A program made the translations under genes and the position numbers. The notes beneath the pieces were generated by a model, which was not told the origin of the DNA, ran no database searches, and saw only the letters and a list, made by a program, of their open reading frames with translations. From assembly GCF_000819865.1 (NCBI RefSeq), contig NZ_CDDF01000017.1:290564-354563 (forward strand): DNA of 64,000 nucleotides, read 5' to 3'. Positions 42,107 through 51,960 of this stretch are shown here, piece after piece. This DNA is from Aeromonas eucrenophila. Its GTDB lineage: Bacteria > Pseudomonadota > Gammaproteobacteria > Enterobacterales > Aeromonadaceae. The stretch's first letter is position 1, and each line of letters opens with the position of its first letter.

Positions 42107-44365
42107 ATGAACAATAAAGAAATAGCTGATTCAATTAGAAACAAAAAATTCTCAGAGCTTACTATATTAGATGACCCTATACTGTTAGAACAAAATGAAG
42201 ATTATTATGGTTTTCGTTACTTTTTACTCGATGCAAAATATATTGATACATCCATAGCACTGGATGACATACTGAAAAAACATGGAAGTCTAAGTAAAGC
42301 ATATGAGTACCTAGGGACGATTGCTAGAGAAATTTATCCTAACATTGGGGATGAATATTTTCCTGAATCATATTTTAAACTAGCAGTTGAACATGATGGA
42401 AAGAATGCAAGCGCTTGGTGGAAGCTATATCATTTAACTAATGACAGCCGTGCGTTTTTCAAATCACTGAAACTAGATTATGAAGCCAAAAACTTTGATT
42501 CAATATCAATAAAGTTGAATGACAGACACCTTGCTTATATTTCTTCCGATCATCAGCACATAGATGATTGGGCATTATTTCTTCAGATCATCCAAGATGA
42601 TAGGGTATCCTTAAATGAGAGTGGCAAGCAAATCTTGGCCTTAGCATATTTTTACTTAGATGATTTTGAGAATGGCGTAGATATAATAAACTCTCTAAAC
42701 AAGATAAAATTAAACATTATCAATAAGTATTATGTTGCGAACAAGATAGATAGAAAAACTGTAATATCTAAAATATCAATATATGAAAAAGCAATATTCT
42801 TAATCGAAGAACCAGAAAAATTATATGAGGAGTACATTTTTGAGTCAAACGAAAATGAAAAATCAATCTTAAAATCCTCATTAATAGAAATAGCATTTAA
42901 AGCAAGACTCTATTTAGAAGTTATACGAATCTACAGTGCGAACCAAAATAATGACAAGACCTTCACATATAAACTTAAATCGAAAACCCTCTTCGCTATC
43001 TCGAAATTTTTATTGGGTGAGAATGTTGACAATACAATATTGCAAGAGATAAAAATTCGCCCAGACCTTGTTGATTTTGAAAGCACTGGATTATACAAAG
43101 TGTTTTTACTCGCCATGCATTTAAATACGCTAGAAGGATACATCAACGATCACCACTTTTCAGGTACACCTATCCACGTCAACCCTGAATACAAAGACGT
43201 TCAGGACTTATTAGATGACCCTGAGTTAACAACTCACTATTTATATGATGAGTTATACCAAAGATATAATAAGCTAGAACAAGAGTGGAGTTCCAGTCAA
43301 GACATTGATAGGTTAAAGAAACTATTAGAAAAAGAAAACAGTAATAATCTAACACAAAATGATCACATAAATATTTTTCGCTTAGAGATACAAAATAAAA
43401 ATTATGATCACACATTTAAAAAAATAAATGCATTCCACGATAAAAATGCGCCAACAATAACTACTTACAATCTGCTAGGCATCTGCCTAGAAAGGCAAGA
43501 AAAACATTTCGATGCTTATTATTACTATAAATATGCATTGGAATTAATGGATAAATACTCTGAATATAGTTATGTTGTTTTTAGCAACTATCTGAATTGT
43601 GTGCGCAAGATAAATCACCCTATACCAGAAAAAGAATATAATACACTAAGAGAAAAGCTAAATATTAGTTTGGTAAATGAATTTAAGTGGAATTGGTCGA
43701 TAAGTGGTAGAGAACGCATCATTTATAAATACTACCCCCTCAATATGAACACCATCGATGCTCTAGTTAATAAATATTTTTATTTCCCGTCAAAAGAGCA
43801 CCTAAATGATCCTGTTGAACTTCCAGCGCTAGAGGGAATAGGGCAAGACCAGTTAATAGATAGTGATTACAGAATATGCTCATTCACTAATAACAACGAC
43901 TCTATGCTAATGTGGTCCCATTACACCCAAAATCATGAAGGTATTATGGTTGAATATAAATTCGGACATGAATTACCTGATGGTGTCGGTGTTAGTAAAG
44001 TTGAGTACACAAATGAATACAAAAGAAACAAAGAACAGAATGAATATTTATTTAACCAATACTTATTAACTAAAAATAGAGATTGGTCATATGAAAAAGA
44101 GATTAGACTTATATCTTATAAAAAAGACAAGTTTTACTATGAGATATTTACCCCCCCCCAGAGAGACAGAAGCAAAATAAATGCAGAAATCCTAAGCATT
44201 ACTTTAGGATGTAAATTTCCAGAGGCAAAAATAAATCTTGTCATGAGCATAATATCCGCCATTAATGAAAAAAAAGGCAAGCATGAATCAAAAATAAAAA
44301 TACGAAAGGCCAGAATATCTAAAGATAATCCATTTAAATTGGAATATTTCGACATTGATTTATAG
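42107..44365 (+). CDS. helical-repeat plus DUF2971 protein, horizontally acquired, possible defence gene
   Basis: This 752-residue protein is coded by DNA far richer in A and T than any neighbour. Residues about 1-540 form a helical, TPR-like scaffold (for example AWWKLYHLTND, TYNLLGICLERQEKHFDAY). The last 200 or so match the DUF2971 pattern: an N-terminal YKYY, HLNDPVEL, YRICSFT followed by MLMWSHYTQNHEGIMVEY, and WSYEKEIRLISY. The catalytic role of DUF2971, if any, is unknown to me. It has no signal peptide or membrane segment. A single isolated foreign gene with a sensor-like scaffold is typical of one-gene anti-phage systems, but this is inference. Confidence 0.75.
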   Translation: MNNKEIADSIRNKKFSELTILDDPILLEQNEDYYGFRYFLLDAKYIDTSIALDDILKKHGSLSKAYEYLGTIAREIYPNIGDEYFPESYFKLAVEHDGKNASAWWKLYHLTNDSRAFFKSLKLDYEAKNFDSISIKLNDRHLAYISSDHQHIDDWALFLQIIQDDRVSLNESGKQILALAYFYLDDFENGVDIINSLNKIKLNIINKYYVANKIDRKTVISKISIYEKAIFLIEEPEKLYEEYIFESNENEKSILKSSLIEIAFKARLYLEVIRIYSANQNNDKTFTYKLKSKTLFAISKFLLGENVDNTILQEIKIRPDLVDFESTGLYKVFLLAMHLNTLEGYINDHHFSGTPIHVNPEYKDVQDLLDDPELTTHYLYDELYQRYNKLEQEWSSSQDIDRLKKLLEKENSNNLTQNDHINIFRLEIQNKNYDHTFKKINAFHDKNAPTITTYNLLGICLERQEKHFDAYYYYKYALELMDKYSEYSYVVFSNYLNCVRKINHPIPEKEYNTLREKLNISLVNEFKWNWSISGRERIIYKYYPLNMNTIDALVNKYFYFPSKEHLNDPVELPALEGIGQDQLIDSDYRICSFTNNNDSMLMWSHYTQNHEGIMVEYKFGHELPDGVGVSKVEYTNEYKRNKEQNEYLFNQYLLTKNRDWSYEKEIRLISYKKDKFYYEIFTPPQRDRSKINAEILSITLGCKFPEAKINLVMSIISAINEKKGKHESKIKIRKARISKDNPFKLEYFDIDL

Positions 44366-44368
44366 CCC

Positions 44369-44400
44369 GTAGGTTAGAATAACGCAGCGTATGCGGACAA
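44369..44400. repeat. degenerate REP-like palindrome
   Basis: GTAGGTTAGAATAACGCAGCG followed by TATGCGGAC resembles the GTAGG...GCAGCG class of bacterial intergenic palindromes associated with RAYT transposases. It begins three bases after the stop of the AT-rich gene. I see no second copy in the window. Confidence 0.35.
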
Positions 44401-44426
44401 TCGCGTATAACCCAATCACCACATAA

Positions 44427-44501
44427 GCAAGGATCAGAGGATCCCCTTTCGGGGCCCATATCGGCCGCCCCTTGGCGGCTTACGGCTCGCCGGACCCTTG
44501 C
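44427..44501 (+). other. 75-nt multi-branched RNA-like element
   Basis: The ends GCAAGGATC and GGACCCTTGC pair over nine positions. They enclose two hairpins, CCCCTTTCGGGG and GCCGCCCCTTGGCGGC. The element lies between the AT-rich gene and the hydrolase, 43 bp before the hydrolase ATG, so it could be a structured 5' leader or a terminator remnant. It is not a tRNA. Confidence 0.4.
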
Positions 44502-44543
44502 TATATATTCTCCCACTTCTACGACACGCCGAGGAGCGTTGAT

Positions 44544-45365
44544 ATGCAGTCACAGACTCACACTTTTATCATCAATCGCAGCCCAATGCCCTGCCTGCAG
44601 GCCGGTTCCGGCGAGCCGCTGCTACTGATCCACGGCGCGCTGGCCAACCATACCCTCTGGCTCAAACATATCGAGCAGCTCTCAAAGCACTACACCGTCT
44701 ATGCCCCCACCCTGCGCCACTTTGGCGAAGCGGGTAAAGAGGGGCCCTTCAGTCTTGAGACCCATGCCGGCGATCTGCTGGCGCTGCTGGCACAGCTGGC
44801 GTGCGGGCCTGTCCATCTGATCGGCTGGTCTTATGGGGCGGATGTGGCGCTGACGGCCGCCTTGCAGGCACCGGAACGAGTCCAGAGCCTCTATCTGGCG
44901 GAGCCGGGCTGCCCGGGGGCGCTGGATGAACAGGGTCTCGCCGCCTTTATGGCCGATGCTGGCGCCATGTTCGGCCCCGTCTTTGGTCAGGTGGAAGCCG
45001 GGCAGTTGCAAGAAGCCGTGGCGACCCTGATCGATGGCTCGGGGGGCCGCCCAGGCTACTTTGCCGCGCAATCCCTCAAGTGGCAGCAGGCGCAGCTGGC
45101 GGAGGCCGCCAGCCTACCCAAGCAGCTGAGCCAGAGCGAGCGGCCGGATTGGTCACCGGCGCGGCTGGCCGGGCTCGGGCTGCCTGTCTGCATCGTGCGG
45201 GGCGCACAGAGCAGAGCGCTGTTTGTGCAAGTGTGCGAGGCACTTAGCAACGCCATCCCCGCCTGCCAGCGCCTGCAGGTGGCGGATGTCGGTCACCTCT
45301 ACCCCATCGAGCAGCCCGCGCTGTTTGTGCAGCATCTGCAGCGTTGGCTCGCCGCGCAAGGGTAG
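44544..45365 (+). CDS. alpha/beta hydrolase
   Basis: This 273-residue cytoplasmic hydrolase has the oxyanion motif LLIHGALANHTLW, the nucleophile elbow GWSYGAD (Ser about residue 94), an acid residue region LPVCIVRGAQS and the catalytic His in DVGHLYPIEQP. The substrate cannot be assigned. GAGGAG lies well placed before the ATG. GC content returns to the genome norm here. Confidence 0.88.
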   Translation: MQSQTHTFIINRSPMPCLQAGSGEPLLLIHGALANHTLWLKHIEQLSKHYTVYAPTLRHFGEAGKEGPFSLETHAGDLLALLAQLACGPVHLIGWSYGADVALTAALQAPERVQSLYLAEPGCPGALDEQGLAAFMADAGAMFGPVFGQVEAGQLQEAVATLIDGSGGRPGYFAAQSLKWQQAQLAEAASLPKQLSQSERPDWSPARLAGLGLPVCIVRGAQSRALFVQVCEALSNAIPACQRLQVADVGHLYPIEQPALFVQHLQRWLAAQG

Positions 45366-45431
45366 GCAGAGACCCTTGTAGGCCTGCTCTGCACGCAGCC
45401 GCGCCGCAGACTATGCCTGCCTGAGCGCCAT

Positions 45432-45460
45432 AAAAAAGCCCCGCATCGCGGGGCTTTTTT
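45432..45460. terminator. bidirectional terminator
   Basis: The stem AAAAAAGCCCCGC / GCGGGGCTTTTTT with an ATC loop lies between the convergent hydrolase and putP genes. Confidence 0.95.
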
Positions 45461-45479
45461 ATTATCGGCAGTGGCCGAC

Positions 45480-46997
45480 TCAGTTGACGGCAACCGGCTC
45501 GCCCAGTGCATCGGGCGGGGTCTGGAACTCGCGCTCGGCTTCGTCGAAGCGCTCCAGCATGGCCTTGGAGGGGGCCTTGTCCAGCAGGCTGAACACCACA
45601 ATCGCCAGTCCGGAGAACAGGAAGCCCGGGATGATCTCATAGAGCCCCAGCCAGCCGAACTGCTTCCAGACGATGACGGTCAGGGCGCCGACCAGCATGC
45701 CCGCCAGGGCGCCGTTGCGGGTCATGCGCGACCAGAGCACGGAGAGCAGCACCACGGGACCGAAGGCGGCACCGAAGCCGGCCCAGGCGTAGCTCACCAG
45801 CCCCAGCACCCGGTTCTCCGGGTTCACCGCCACGGCGATGGCGATCAGGGAGATGACCAACACCATGGCGCGACCGACCCACACTAGCTCTTTCTGGGAG
45901 GCGTTCTTGCGCAGGAAGGGCTTGTAGAGATCCTCGGTGATGGCGCTGGAGCAGACCAGCAGCTGACAGCTCAGAGTACTCATCACCGCCGCCAGGATGG
46001 CGGAGAGCAGCACACCGGCGATCCAGGGGTTGAACAGGATCTTGGACAGCTCGATGAAGACCCGCTCCGGGTTGCCGGTCACGCCGGCCGCCTGTTCGGT
46101 GAAGGTGCTGAAGTAAGCCAGGCCGAAGAAGCCGATGGCCACGGCGCCGCCGAGGCAGAGCACCATCCAGGTCATGCTGATGCGACGGGCGCTGGCCATG
46201 GAGTGGTGGGAGTCCGCCGCCATGAAGCGCGCCAGGATGTGGGGCTGACCGAAGTAACCCAGGCCCCAGGCCATCAGCGAGATGATGGCGATGAAGTCCA
46301 GGTTCTTGAACATGTCGAGGTTGCTGGCGTTCTGCGCCGCCACCTGCACCATGGCGGTGTCGATACCGCCGACGGCGATGATGACGAAGACCGGGGTCAG
46401 GATCAGGGCGAAGATCATCAGGGTGGCCTGCACCGTATCGGTCCAGCTCACCGCGAGGAAGCCGCCGAAGAAGGTGTAGCTGATGGTCGCGGCGGCACCG
46501 ACCCAGAGGGCGGTGTTGTAGTCCATGCCGAAGGTGCTCTCGAACAGACGGGCACCGGCCACCACGCCGGAGGCGCAGTAGATGGTGAAGAACAGCAGGA
46601 TCACCAGGGCAGAGAGGATGCGCAGCACCCGGCTCTTGTCCTCGAAGCGATAGGTGAAGTAGTCAGGCAGGGTCAGGGCGTTGCGGTTCTTCTCGGTGTG
46701 AACCCGCAGCCGACCGGCGACCCAGCGCCAGTTGAAGTAGGCCCCCAGGGTGAGGCCGATGGCGATCCAGCTCTCGGAGATACCGCCGATGAAGACGGCG
46801 CCCGGCAGGCCCATCAGCAGCCAGCCACTCATGTCGGAGGCGCCGGCGGAGAGGGCGGTAACCCAGCTCCCCATGCGGCGGCCGCCGAGAATGTAATCGT
46901 CAAAGTTGCGGGTGGCGCGATAGGCGACGAAGCCGATCAGGACCATACCCAGGATATACACCAGGAAGGTGATGAGCATTGGGGTGCTAGCTGTCAT
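45480..46997 (-). CDS. putP: sodium/proline symporter
   Basis: This 505-residue inner-membrane transporter of the SSS family has thirteen predicted helices. PutP-type motifs include NFDDYILGGRRMGSWVTALSAGASDMSGW near the N-terminus and WTDTVQATLMIFAL in the middle, carrying Na+-site residues. It imports proline with Na+. Length matches E. coli PutP (502). putA is not nearby. The 270-bp upstream region is AT-rich, with a weak TGTGA-type element, so CRP control is possible but not shown. Confidence 0.94.
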   Translation of the reverse strand: MTASTPMLITFLVYILGMVLIGFVAYRATRNFDDYILGGRRMGSWVTALSAGASDMSGWLLMGLPGAVFIGGISESWIAIGLTLGAYFNWRWVAGRLRVHTEKNRNALTLPDYFTYRFEDKSRVLRILSALVILLFFTIYCASGVVAGARLFESTFGMDYNTALWVGAAATISYTFFGGFLAVSWTDTVQATLMIFALILTPVFVIIAVGGIDTAMVQVAAQNASNLDMFKNLDFIAIISLMAWGLGYFGQPHILARFMAADSHHSMASARRISMTWMVLCLGGAVAIGFFGLAYFSTFTEQAAGVTGNPERVFIELSKILFNPWIAGVLLSAILAAVMSTLSCQLLVCSSAITEDLYKPFLRKNASQKELVWVGRAMVLVISLIAIAVAVNPENRVLGLVSYAWAGFGAAFGPVVLLSVLWSRMTRNGALAGMLVGALTVIVWKQFGWLGLYEIIPGFLFSGLAIVVFSLLDKAPSKAMLERFDEAEREFQTPPDALGEPVAVN

Positions 46998-47221
46998 TCA
47001 AAACTCCGTTATGTGACTGTGTACCCGTTCTGACGACGGGTTCATCCTTAAAAAACCGCCCTAGAGTAATCAGCAGATCCCATAAGCTCAACTGTTTTTA
47101 ACAAATAAAAAACACACTGAAACCGTTTGCTAACTAATTAAGTAACTGCTCAGGGATGAATTAGCCGGATATTATGCCATTGCAGCAACGACTTATCCCA
47201 CCGTCTCTGGTCCGATGACAT

Positions 47222-47249
47222 AAAAAAGCCCCGGCCTGGGGCCGGGGCT
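47222..47249 (-). terminator. terminator of the L,D-transpeptidase gene
   Basis: The stem AGCCCCGGCC / GGCCGGGGCT with a TGG loop gives six Ts on the minus strand, about 22 bp after the stop. Confidence 0.92.
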
Positions 47250-47271
47250 GTCACATAAGAAAAGGCCGGGA

Positions 47272-48195
47272 TCAGCGATTGATGGCGATCGGCATGCCGC
47301 TGCGTTGTTCCAGCGCCTGCTTGACCAGCTGGGAGTCGCTGTCTGCATGGGCCAGGAAGCGGGTCACCGCAGTCGACATGGGCAGCGGGGCCGGCAGGCT
47401 GGAGTTGAACTCCTCCTGGCTGCGGGACAGGGGCTGGTGCACTTCCAGGTAGCGGTTGCCATCCGGCTCGACCGAGGCCTTGATCGGCTGGTTCACGAAC
47501 TGGATGCGGGTACCGACCGGCACCTGCTTGAACAGATACTCGATGTCGTCGTTACGCAGTCGCACACAGCCATGACTCACCCGCAGGCCGATGCCGAACT
47601 GGGCATTGGTGCCGTGGATGGCGTACATCTTGCCGATGTAGAGCGCGAACAGCCCCATGGGGTTGTCCGGGCCGGCCGGCCAGACCGCGGGCAGGGTCTC
47701 GCCACGGGCGGCATACTCGGCGTGCATCTTGGCGGTCGGGGTCCAGGTCGGGCCCGCCTTCTTGCGCTGTACGCTGGTCACCCAGTTCTCCGGGGTGTCG
47801 GTGCCGAGCTGGCCGATGCCGATGGGCAGCACTTCCACCACCTTCTTGCCTTTCGGGTAGTAGTAGAGGCGCATCTCGGCCACGTTCAGCACAATGCCCT
47901 CGCGCGGGGCATCCGGCAGGATCAGCTGGTGCGGCACGATGAGTTTCTCGCCGGCCTGCAGCAGCAGAGGATCCGCCTTGGGGTTCGCCTCCAGCATGTT
48001 GGTCAATCCCAGCTGGAACTTGGCGGCGGCGGCCTCCAACGGCTGGCCGGCTTCTTCTGCCGGTACCACGTATTCCAGGTTTTCACCCACCAGACGGCTG
48101 TTGGCCGCAGGCAGGGCATATTCGATGGCAAACGCAGGGGCAGCCAGGATGAGACTGCAGCACAGTGCAGCCGCAGTGTTGTGGAGGAGCTTCAT
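47272..48195 (-). CDS. L,D-transpeptidase, ErfK/YbiS/YcfS/YnhG family
   Basis: This 307-residue periplasmic enzyme has a signal peptide ([23 protein letters not shown]), a LysM-like segment (about 35-85) and a YkuD catalytic domain. The active site reads IHGTN followed by [11 protein letters not shown], with the catalytic Cys. These enzymes attach Braun-type lipoprotein to peptidoglycan or make 3-3 crosslinks. The longer open frame starting at 48258 would bury the signal peptide. Which branch it belongs to is not certain. Confidence 0.92.
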   Translation of the reverse strand: MKLLHNTAAALCCSLILAAPAFAIEYALPAANSRLVGENLEYVVPAEEAGQPLEAAAAKFQLGLTNMLEANPKADPLLLQAGEKLIVPHQLILPDAPREGIVLNVAEMRLYYYPKGKKVVEVLPIGIGQLGTDTPENWVTSVQRKKAGPTWTPTAKMHAEYAARGETLPAVWPAGPDNPMGLFALYIGKMYAIHGTNAQFGIGLRVSHGCVRLRNDDIEYLFKQVPVGTRIQFVNQPIKASVEPDGNRYLEVHQPLSRSQEEFNSSLPAPLPMSTAVTRFLAHADSDSQLVKQALEQRSGMPIAINR

Positions 48196-48367
48196 AACTT
48201 TCCTGTGATGAATGGGGTGATTCAAGGCTCTGAACCCGACCGGGAACGGGGATCCCATCCCCGGGCGAAGAGAAGGCGGCCATTTTTCTCCTCTGCGGGT
48301 AAAAATTCAACTGGCAAATGGGGCGACAGGGGCACGGATATTAAGCCCTGACCTATAGCCGCCGACC

Positions 48368-49624
48368 CTAGCCGTTGCTGACCGTCTCCCTCTGCCAGGC
48401 GCGCATGTCATAACCGGTTGGAGATTGATGTAACCGCAGATGAAATTGCCCGATAATGGCAAATATATGGTCGAAAATATCGGCCTGGATGCCCTCGTAG
48501 TCGGCCCAGGCGGTGGTCGCGGTGAAGCAGTAGATCTCCAGCGGTATCCCCTCGCTGGTCGGCGCCAGCTGGCGCACCATCAGCGTCATGTCCTTGCGAA
48601 TGCTGGGATTGGCCCGCAAGTAGGCGTCCAGATAGGCGCGCAGGGTGCCGAGGTTGGTGAGGTGGCGGCCGTTGATGGGGCAGCTGATCGCGTCGCTGAG
48701 CTGCTGGTTGTAGGCGCTCAGCTCCTGCTGCTTGCGGCTCAGATAGGGAGCCAGCAGTTGGGCCTGCTTGAGGGTCAGCTGTTCGTCTGCGGTCAGGAAG
48801 CGCACGCTGGTCATGTCGATGTTGACGCTGCGCTTGATGCGGCGGCCACCGGATTCGGTCATGCCCTGCCAGTTCTTGAAGGAGTCGGAGATCAGCGCAT
48901 AGGTGGGGATGGTGGTGATGGTCTTGTCCCAGTTCGACACCTTGACCGTGGTGAGGCCGATGTCGATCACCTCGCCGTCGGCGCCGTACTTGTCCATCTG
49001 CAGCCAGTCACCGACGCTCAGCATGCGGTTGGCGGAGAGCTGGATCCCCGCCACCAGGCCGAGGATGGGATCCTTGAACACCAACATCAACACCGCCGTC
49101 ATGGCCCCCAGGCCGCTGAACAGGAACAGCGGTGACTTGCCGAGCAGCAGAGCGATCATCAGGATGCCGACCAGGATGCTGCCCACCAGTTTCACCCCCT
49201 GGAAGATGCCGCGCAGGGGCATGTCCCGCCACAAGCGGGTGTGACGACTCAGGGCGAGCAGGCAGTCGAGCAGGGCAAACAGGGCGAGCAACAGGAACAG
49301 CAGGATCCAGAGCTGGGCCAGCATCTCTATCAACAGCAGGCTGTCGGACTTGCGCGGCAGCCAGAGTTCGGCCTGACCGAGCAACACGGCCCCCTGCAGC
49401 ACGAAGGCGAGCCGGTAGAACAGCCGCTGTTGCAACTGGGGCGGCAGCCACATCTGCTCGGTCTTGCCGAGCAAGCCCACCAGGCGCACCAGCAGCACCC
49501 GGTGCAGCACCAGGTGCAACACCAGCGAGGTGAGGACGATGAAGCCCAAGGCGATCACCAGCGCCATCAGGCTGCTGACCTCGACCCCCATGCCGTTCAG
49601 CCAGTGAAAAAAGCTCTCTTTCAT
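48368..49624 (-). CDS. MscS-family mechanosensitive channel (YbdG/MscM type)
   Basis: This 418-residue inner-membrane protein has five membrane helices. The pore-lining helix and MscS beta-domain are recognisable: SGLGAMTAVLMLVFKDPILGLVAGIQL, then VGDWLQMDKYGADGEVIDIGLTTVKV and the TTIPTYALISDSFKNW stretch. It resembles E. coli YbdG in length and layout, a miniconductance channel that responds to osmotic downshock. It is a single gene. Confidence 0.9.
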   Translation of the reverse strand: MKESFFHWLNGMGVEVSSLMALVIALGFIVLTSLVLHLVLHRVLLVRLVGLLGKTEQMWLPPQLQQRLFYRLAFVLQGAVLLGQAELWLPRKSDSLLLIEMLAQLWILLFLLLALFALLDCLLALSRHTRLWRDMPLRGIFQGVKLVGSILVGILMIALLLGKSPLFLFSGLGAMTAVLMLVFKDPILGLVAGIQLSANRMLSVGDWLQMDKYGADGEVIDIGLTTVKVSNWDKTITTIPTYALISDSFKNWQGMTESGGRRIKRSVNIDMTSVRFLTADEQLTLKQAQLLAPYLSRKQQELSAYNQQLSDAISCPINGRHLTNLGTLRAYLDAYLRANPSIRKDMTLMVRQLAPTSEGIPLEIYCFTATTAWADYEGIQADIFDHIFAIIGQFHLRLHQSPTGYDMRAWQRETVSNG

Positions 49625-49714
49625 CCCTACCTCCGCTACGTGAAACTGCCGTCAGGGTACGTATCTGGTCCGTCATGTCAAATGACAGACCCCGCAATCT
49701 GCATCAGAAACGAC

Positions 49715-49737
49715 AACGCCCGGCAGGGCCGGGCGTT
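49715..49737 (-). terminator. terminator of ackA
   Basis: The stem AACGCCCGGC / GCCGGGCGTT with an AGG loop, about 19 bp after the ackA stop on the minus strand. The T tail is short. Confidence 0.75.
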
Positions 49738-49755
49738 GTATCAGAGCTCTGAGTG

Positions 49756-50955
49756 TTAACCCACCAGGCTCAGGGCATCGCGGGCGATGACCAGTTCTTC
49801 GTTGGTCGGCATCACCAGCGCCAGGCGACTGTCGGCCGTGGTGATGGGGCCTTCGCCACCCAGTACGGCGGCGTTGTTCGCCTCTTTGTCGACCTTGAAG
49901 CCAAACAGGGCCAGTCGCTCCAGCACCATCTCGCGCACCATGGCGGCGTTTTCACCGATACCGCCGGTGAACACCAAAGCGTCGAGACGACCGTCCAGGG
50001 CGGCGGCATAGGCACCGACGTACTTGGCCACCCGGTAGGTGAAGACGTCGAGCGCGCGCTTGGCACCGGCATCGGTTCCATAGTTGGTGGTGACATAGCG
50101 GCAGTCGCTGCTCGCCTCCGTCATGCCCAGCAGGCCGGACTCACGGGTGAGGCAGTGGTTGATCTGATCCACGCTGTAACCCAGGTTGTCGTGCATGAAG
50201 AACACGATGGCGGGATCGATGTCGCCGCTGCGGGTGCCCATCGCCAGCCCTTCCAGCGGGGTCAGCCCCATGGAGGTATCGACGGATTCACCGTTCTTGA
50301 TGGCGCAGATGGAGGCACCGTTGCCCAGGTGGCAGTTGATGATGTTGAGCTCTTCGAGCGGCTTGCCGAGCGCCTTGGCGGCCTCTTCGGCGATGAAACG
50401 GTGAGAGGTGCCGTGGGCGCCGTAGCGACGGATGCCGTGCTCTTCGTAGAGCTTGTAAGGCAGCGCGTAGAGGTAGGCCTCTTGCGGCAGGGTCTGGTGG
50501 AAGGCGGTGTCGAACACGGCGACGTTCTTCTCGGCCAGAGCTGGGAACACCTTCAAGGCGGCGCGGATGCCGATGAGGTGAGCCGGGTTGTGCAGGGGCG
50601 CGAACGGGATGGCGGCTTCGATGCCGGCGATCACGCCATCATCGATGCGAACCGAGCGGGAGAACTGCTCGCCACCGTGCACGATGCGGTGACCTATGGC
50701 CACGAGCTGCTCCGTCAGGGTGGGATCCTGGGGCAGGATCTGACCCACTATGTGGTCGAGGGCGGCCTGGTGAGCGGCACCCGCCCCCAGCATGGCTTCA
50801 CCCTTGACCCCATGAAGTTTCCATTTGATACGGGCATCGTCCAGATTGAAGCATTCGGCCAGGCCGGACAGCATGTCCTCACCGGTTTGCGCGTCCATCA
50901 CGGCAAATTTCAGGGAAGAGCTACCGCAGTTAAGGATCAATACCAACTTGCTCAT
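49756..50955 (-). CDS. ackA: acetate kinase
   Basis: This 399-residue cytoplasmic enzyme interconverts acetyl-phosphate plus ADP with acetate plus ATP. The N-terminal phosphate motif [14 protein letters not shown], the FDTAFH region, the HGTSHRF block and GGIGENA near the C-terminus are intact. Length matches E. coli AckA. The usual partner pta is not next to it: the upstream 239 bp lead to a yhcH-like gene in the same direction. Confidence 0.96.
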   Translation of the reverse strand: MSKLVLILNCGSSSLKFAVMDAQTGEDMLSGLAECFNLDDARIKWKLHGVKGEAMLGAGAAHQAALDHIVGQILPQDPTLTEQLVAIGHRIVHGGEQFSRSVRIDDGVIAGIEAAIPFAPLHNPAHLIGIRAALKVFPALAEKNVAVFDTAFHQTLPQEAYLYALPYKLYEEHGIRRYGAHGTSHRFIAEEAAKALGKPLEELNIINCHLGNGASICAIKNGESVDTSMGLTPLEGLAMGTRSGDIDPAIVFFMHDNLGYSVDQINHCLTRESGLLGMTEASSDCRYVTTNYGTDAGAKRALDVFTYRVAKYVGAYAAALDGRLDALVFTGGIGENAAMVREMVLERLALFGFKVDKEANNAAVLGGEGPITTADSRLALVMPTNEELVIARDALSLVG

Positions 50956-51194
50956 GTTCTACATCTTCCTGTGCTTCGGCTTTATGCCGACAGTGTCGTG
51001 TCATCCAGCATGGATGGGATTCCCCTGTCGGGGGCTTATGGTCGCAGGAAAGTGCGCCCAATTTTTCAATACGGTCGGTGCCGGCCTCAAAGGCGCCTGC
51101 GCACTAATCAAATCATCAATTCGGGACAAGCCACCTGGCATCCTGCCAGCCTTGTCATGGGCGGAAGTCCGGGCTCCCGCGCTGCTGGCTAGCG

Positions 51195-51659
51195 TCAGGC
51201 CAGCAGCTCTTTGTGGACCTTGACCACCAACTTCTTCACTTTGGCGGGGGTGGTCAGGGTACAGAGAGGGCGATGCAGTTCTCCCGGCCAGAAGATGGCG
51301 AAGTCGCCGGGCTGCAACGCCAGATAACTGGTCTGTTCGTCATCGACGAACCAGAGGTCGGGATGGGGATGATCGGCGCCGTCGTTGACGTAAGCATGGG
51401 GGCCTACCCCGATCCACTCCTCACCACGCAGCAGCAGCTGGATATCCAGGTACTGCTCATGAAACTCCCCACGGCGATCCGCCGCAGGCTCGGTCAGCTC
51501 TTCGCTCACCAGACAGAACAGCTTGAGGCCATCAATCTCGGTCTTGCCGAGCGGCGCGTCGCGCCAGTGGGCCACATCCTTCACCACCTCTGCCATGATG
51601 CGGGCCAGTGGCGCGGGCAAGGGGGTGCGTTGCAAGGTGTCCAGACTGCCGGTGATCAT
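51195..51659 (-). CDS. YhcH/YjgK/YiaL-family protein (DUF386)
   Basis: This 154-residue cupin-like beta-sandwich protein is of the YhcH/EbgC family. Conserved features are the HEQYLDIQLLLRGEEWIGV motif and FAIFWPGELHRPL with a metal-binding His. Relatives bind sugars or sialic acid derivatives and may be anomerases. No sugar catabolic genes are adjacent. It lies upstream of ackA with a 239-bp gap that has no supported gene. Confidence 0.88.
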   Translation of the reverse strand: MITGSLDTLQRTPLPAPLARIMAEVVKDVAHWRDAPLGKTEIDGLKLFCLVSEELTEPAADRRGEFHEQYLDIQLLLRGEEWIGVGPHAYVNDGADHPHPDLWFVDDEQTSYLALQPGDFAIFWPGELHRPLCTLTTPAKVKKLVVKVHKELLA

Positions 51660-51913
51660 GAGATGCGCATCCTTAGGTGTATTCGCTGTCTATCTTTGTC
51701 TGCCAATGAAAAAGGACCCGTCAAAGGTCCTTGTCTAGCGCCGTCTGCCATCCATGCAGACTGAAGAAGAGCATAGGTCATCTCGTCGGCGCCGAGTCAC
51801 TGTTGCACAGTCGCCCGCTTCTTGCCAAGAGATACCCGCTCACTCACCAGATGATCGTACCAGCTGAAACAATATTATTCACTACCCTATTGCCACCAAC
51901 TTTGACCAGACGC
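51660..51913. other. intergenic region upstream of the YhcH-like gene
   Basis: About 250 bp with no supported gene. A weak hairpin AAGGACC / GGTCCTT lies at 51711-51731. AT-rich sequence around 51868-51890 could hold a promoter, but no consensus is clear. Confidence 0.4.
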
Positions 51914-51943
51914 AAAAACGGGAGCATCTGCTCCCGTTTTTTT
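51914..51943 (-). terminator. terminator of the acyltransferase gene
   Basis: The stem AAAAACGGGAGC / GCTCCCGTTTTT with an ATCT loop and T tails on both strands, about 18 bp after the stop on the minus strand. Confidence 0.93.
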
Positions 51944-51960
51944 CATCTGACCGGTTTCAT

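Noticed and set aside
44369..44420. Possible integron attC site next to the AT-rich gene
   Set aside because: The GTTAGAAT and TATAACCC stretches do not satisfy the RYYYAAC/GTTRRRY core-site pairs, and no integrase or cassette array is present.
49753..51192. 479-residue open frame antisense to ackA
   Set aside because: Shadow frame; ackA is intact and unambiguous on the other strand.
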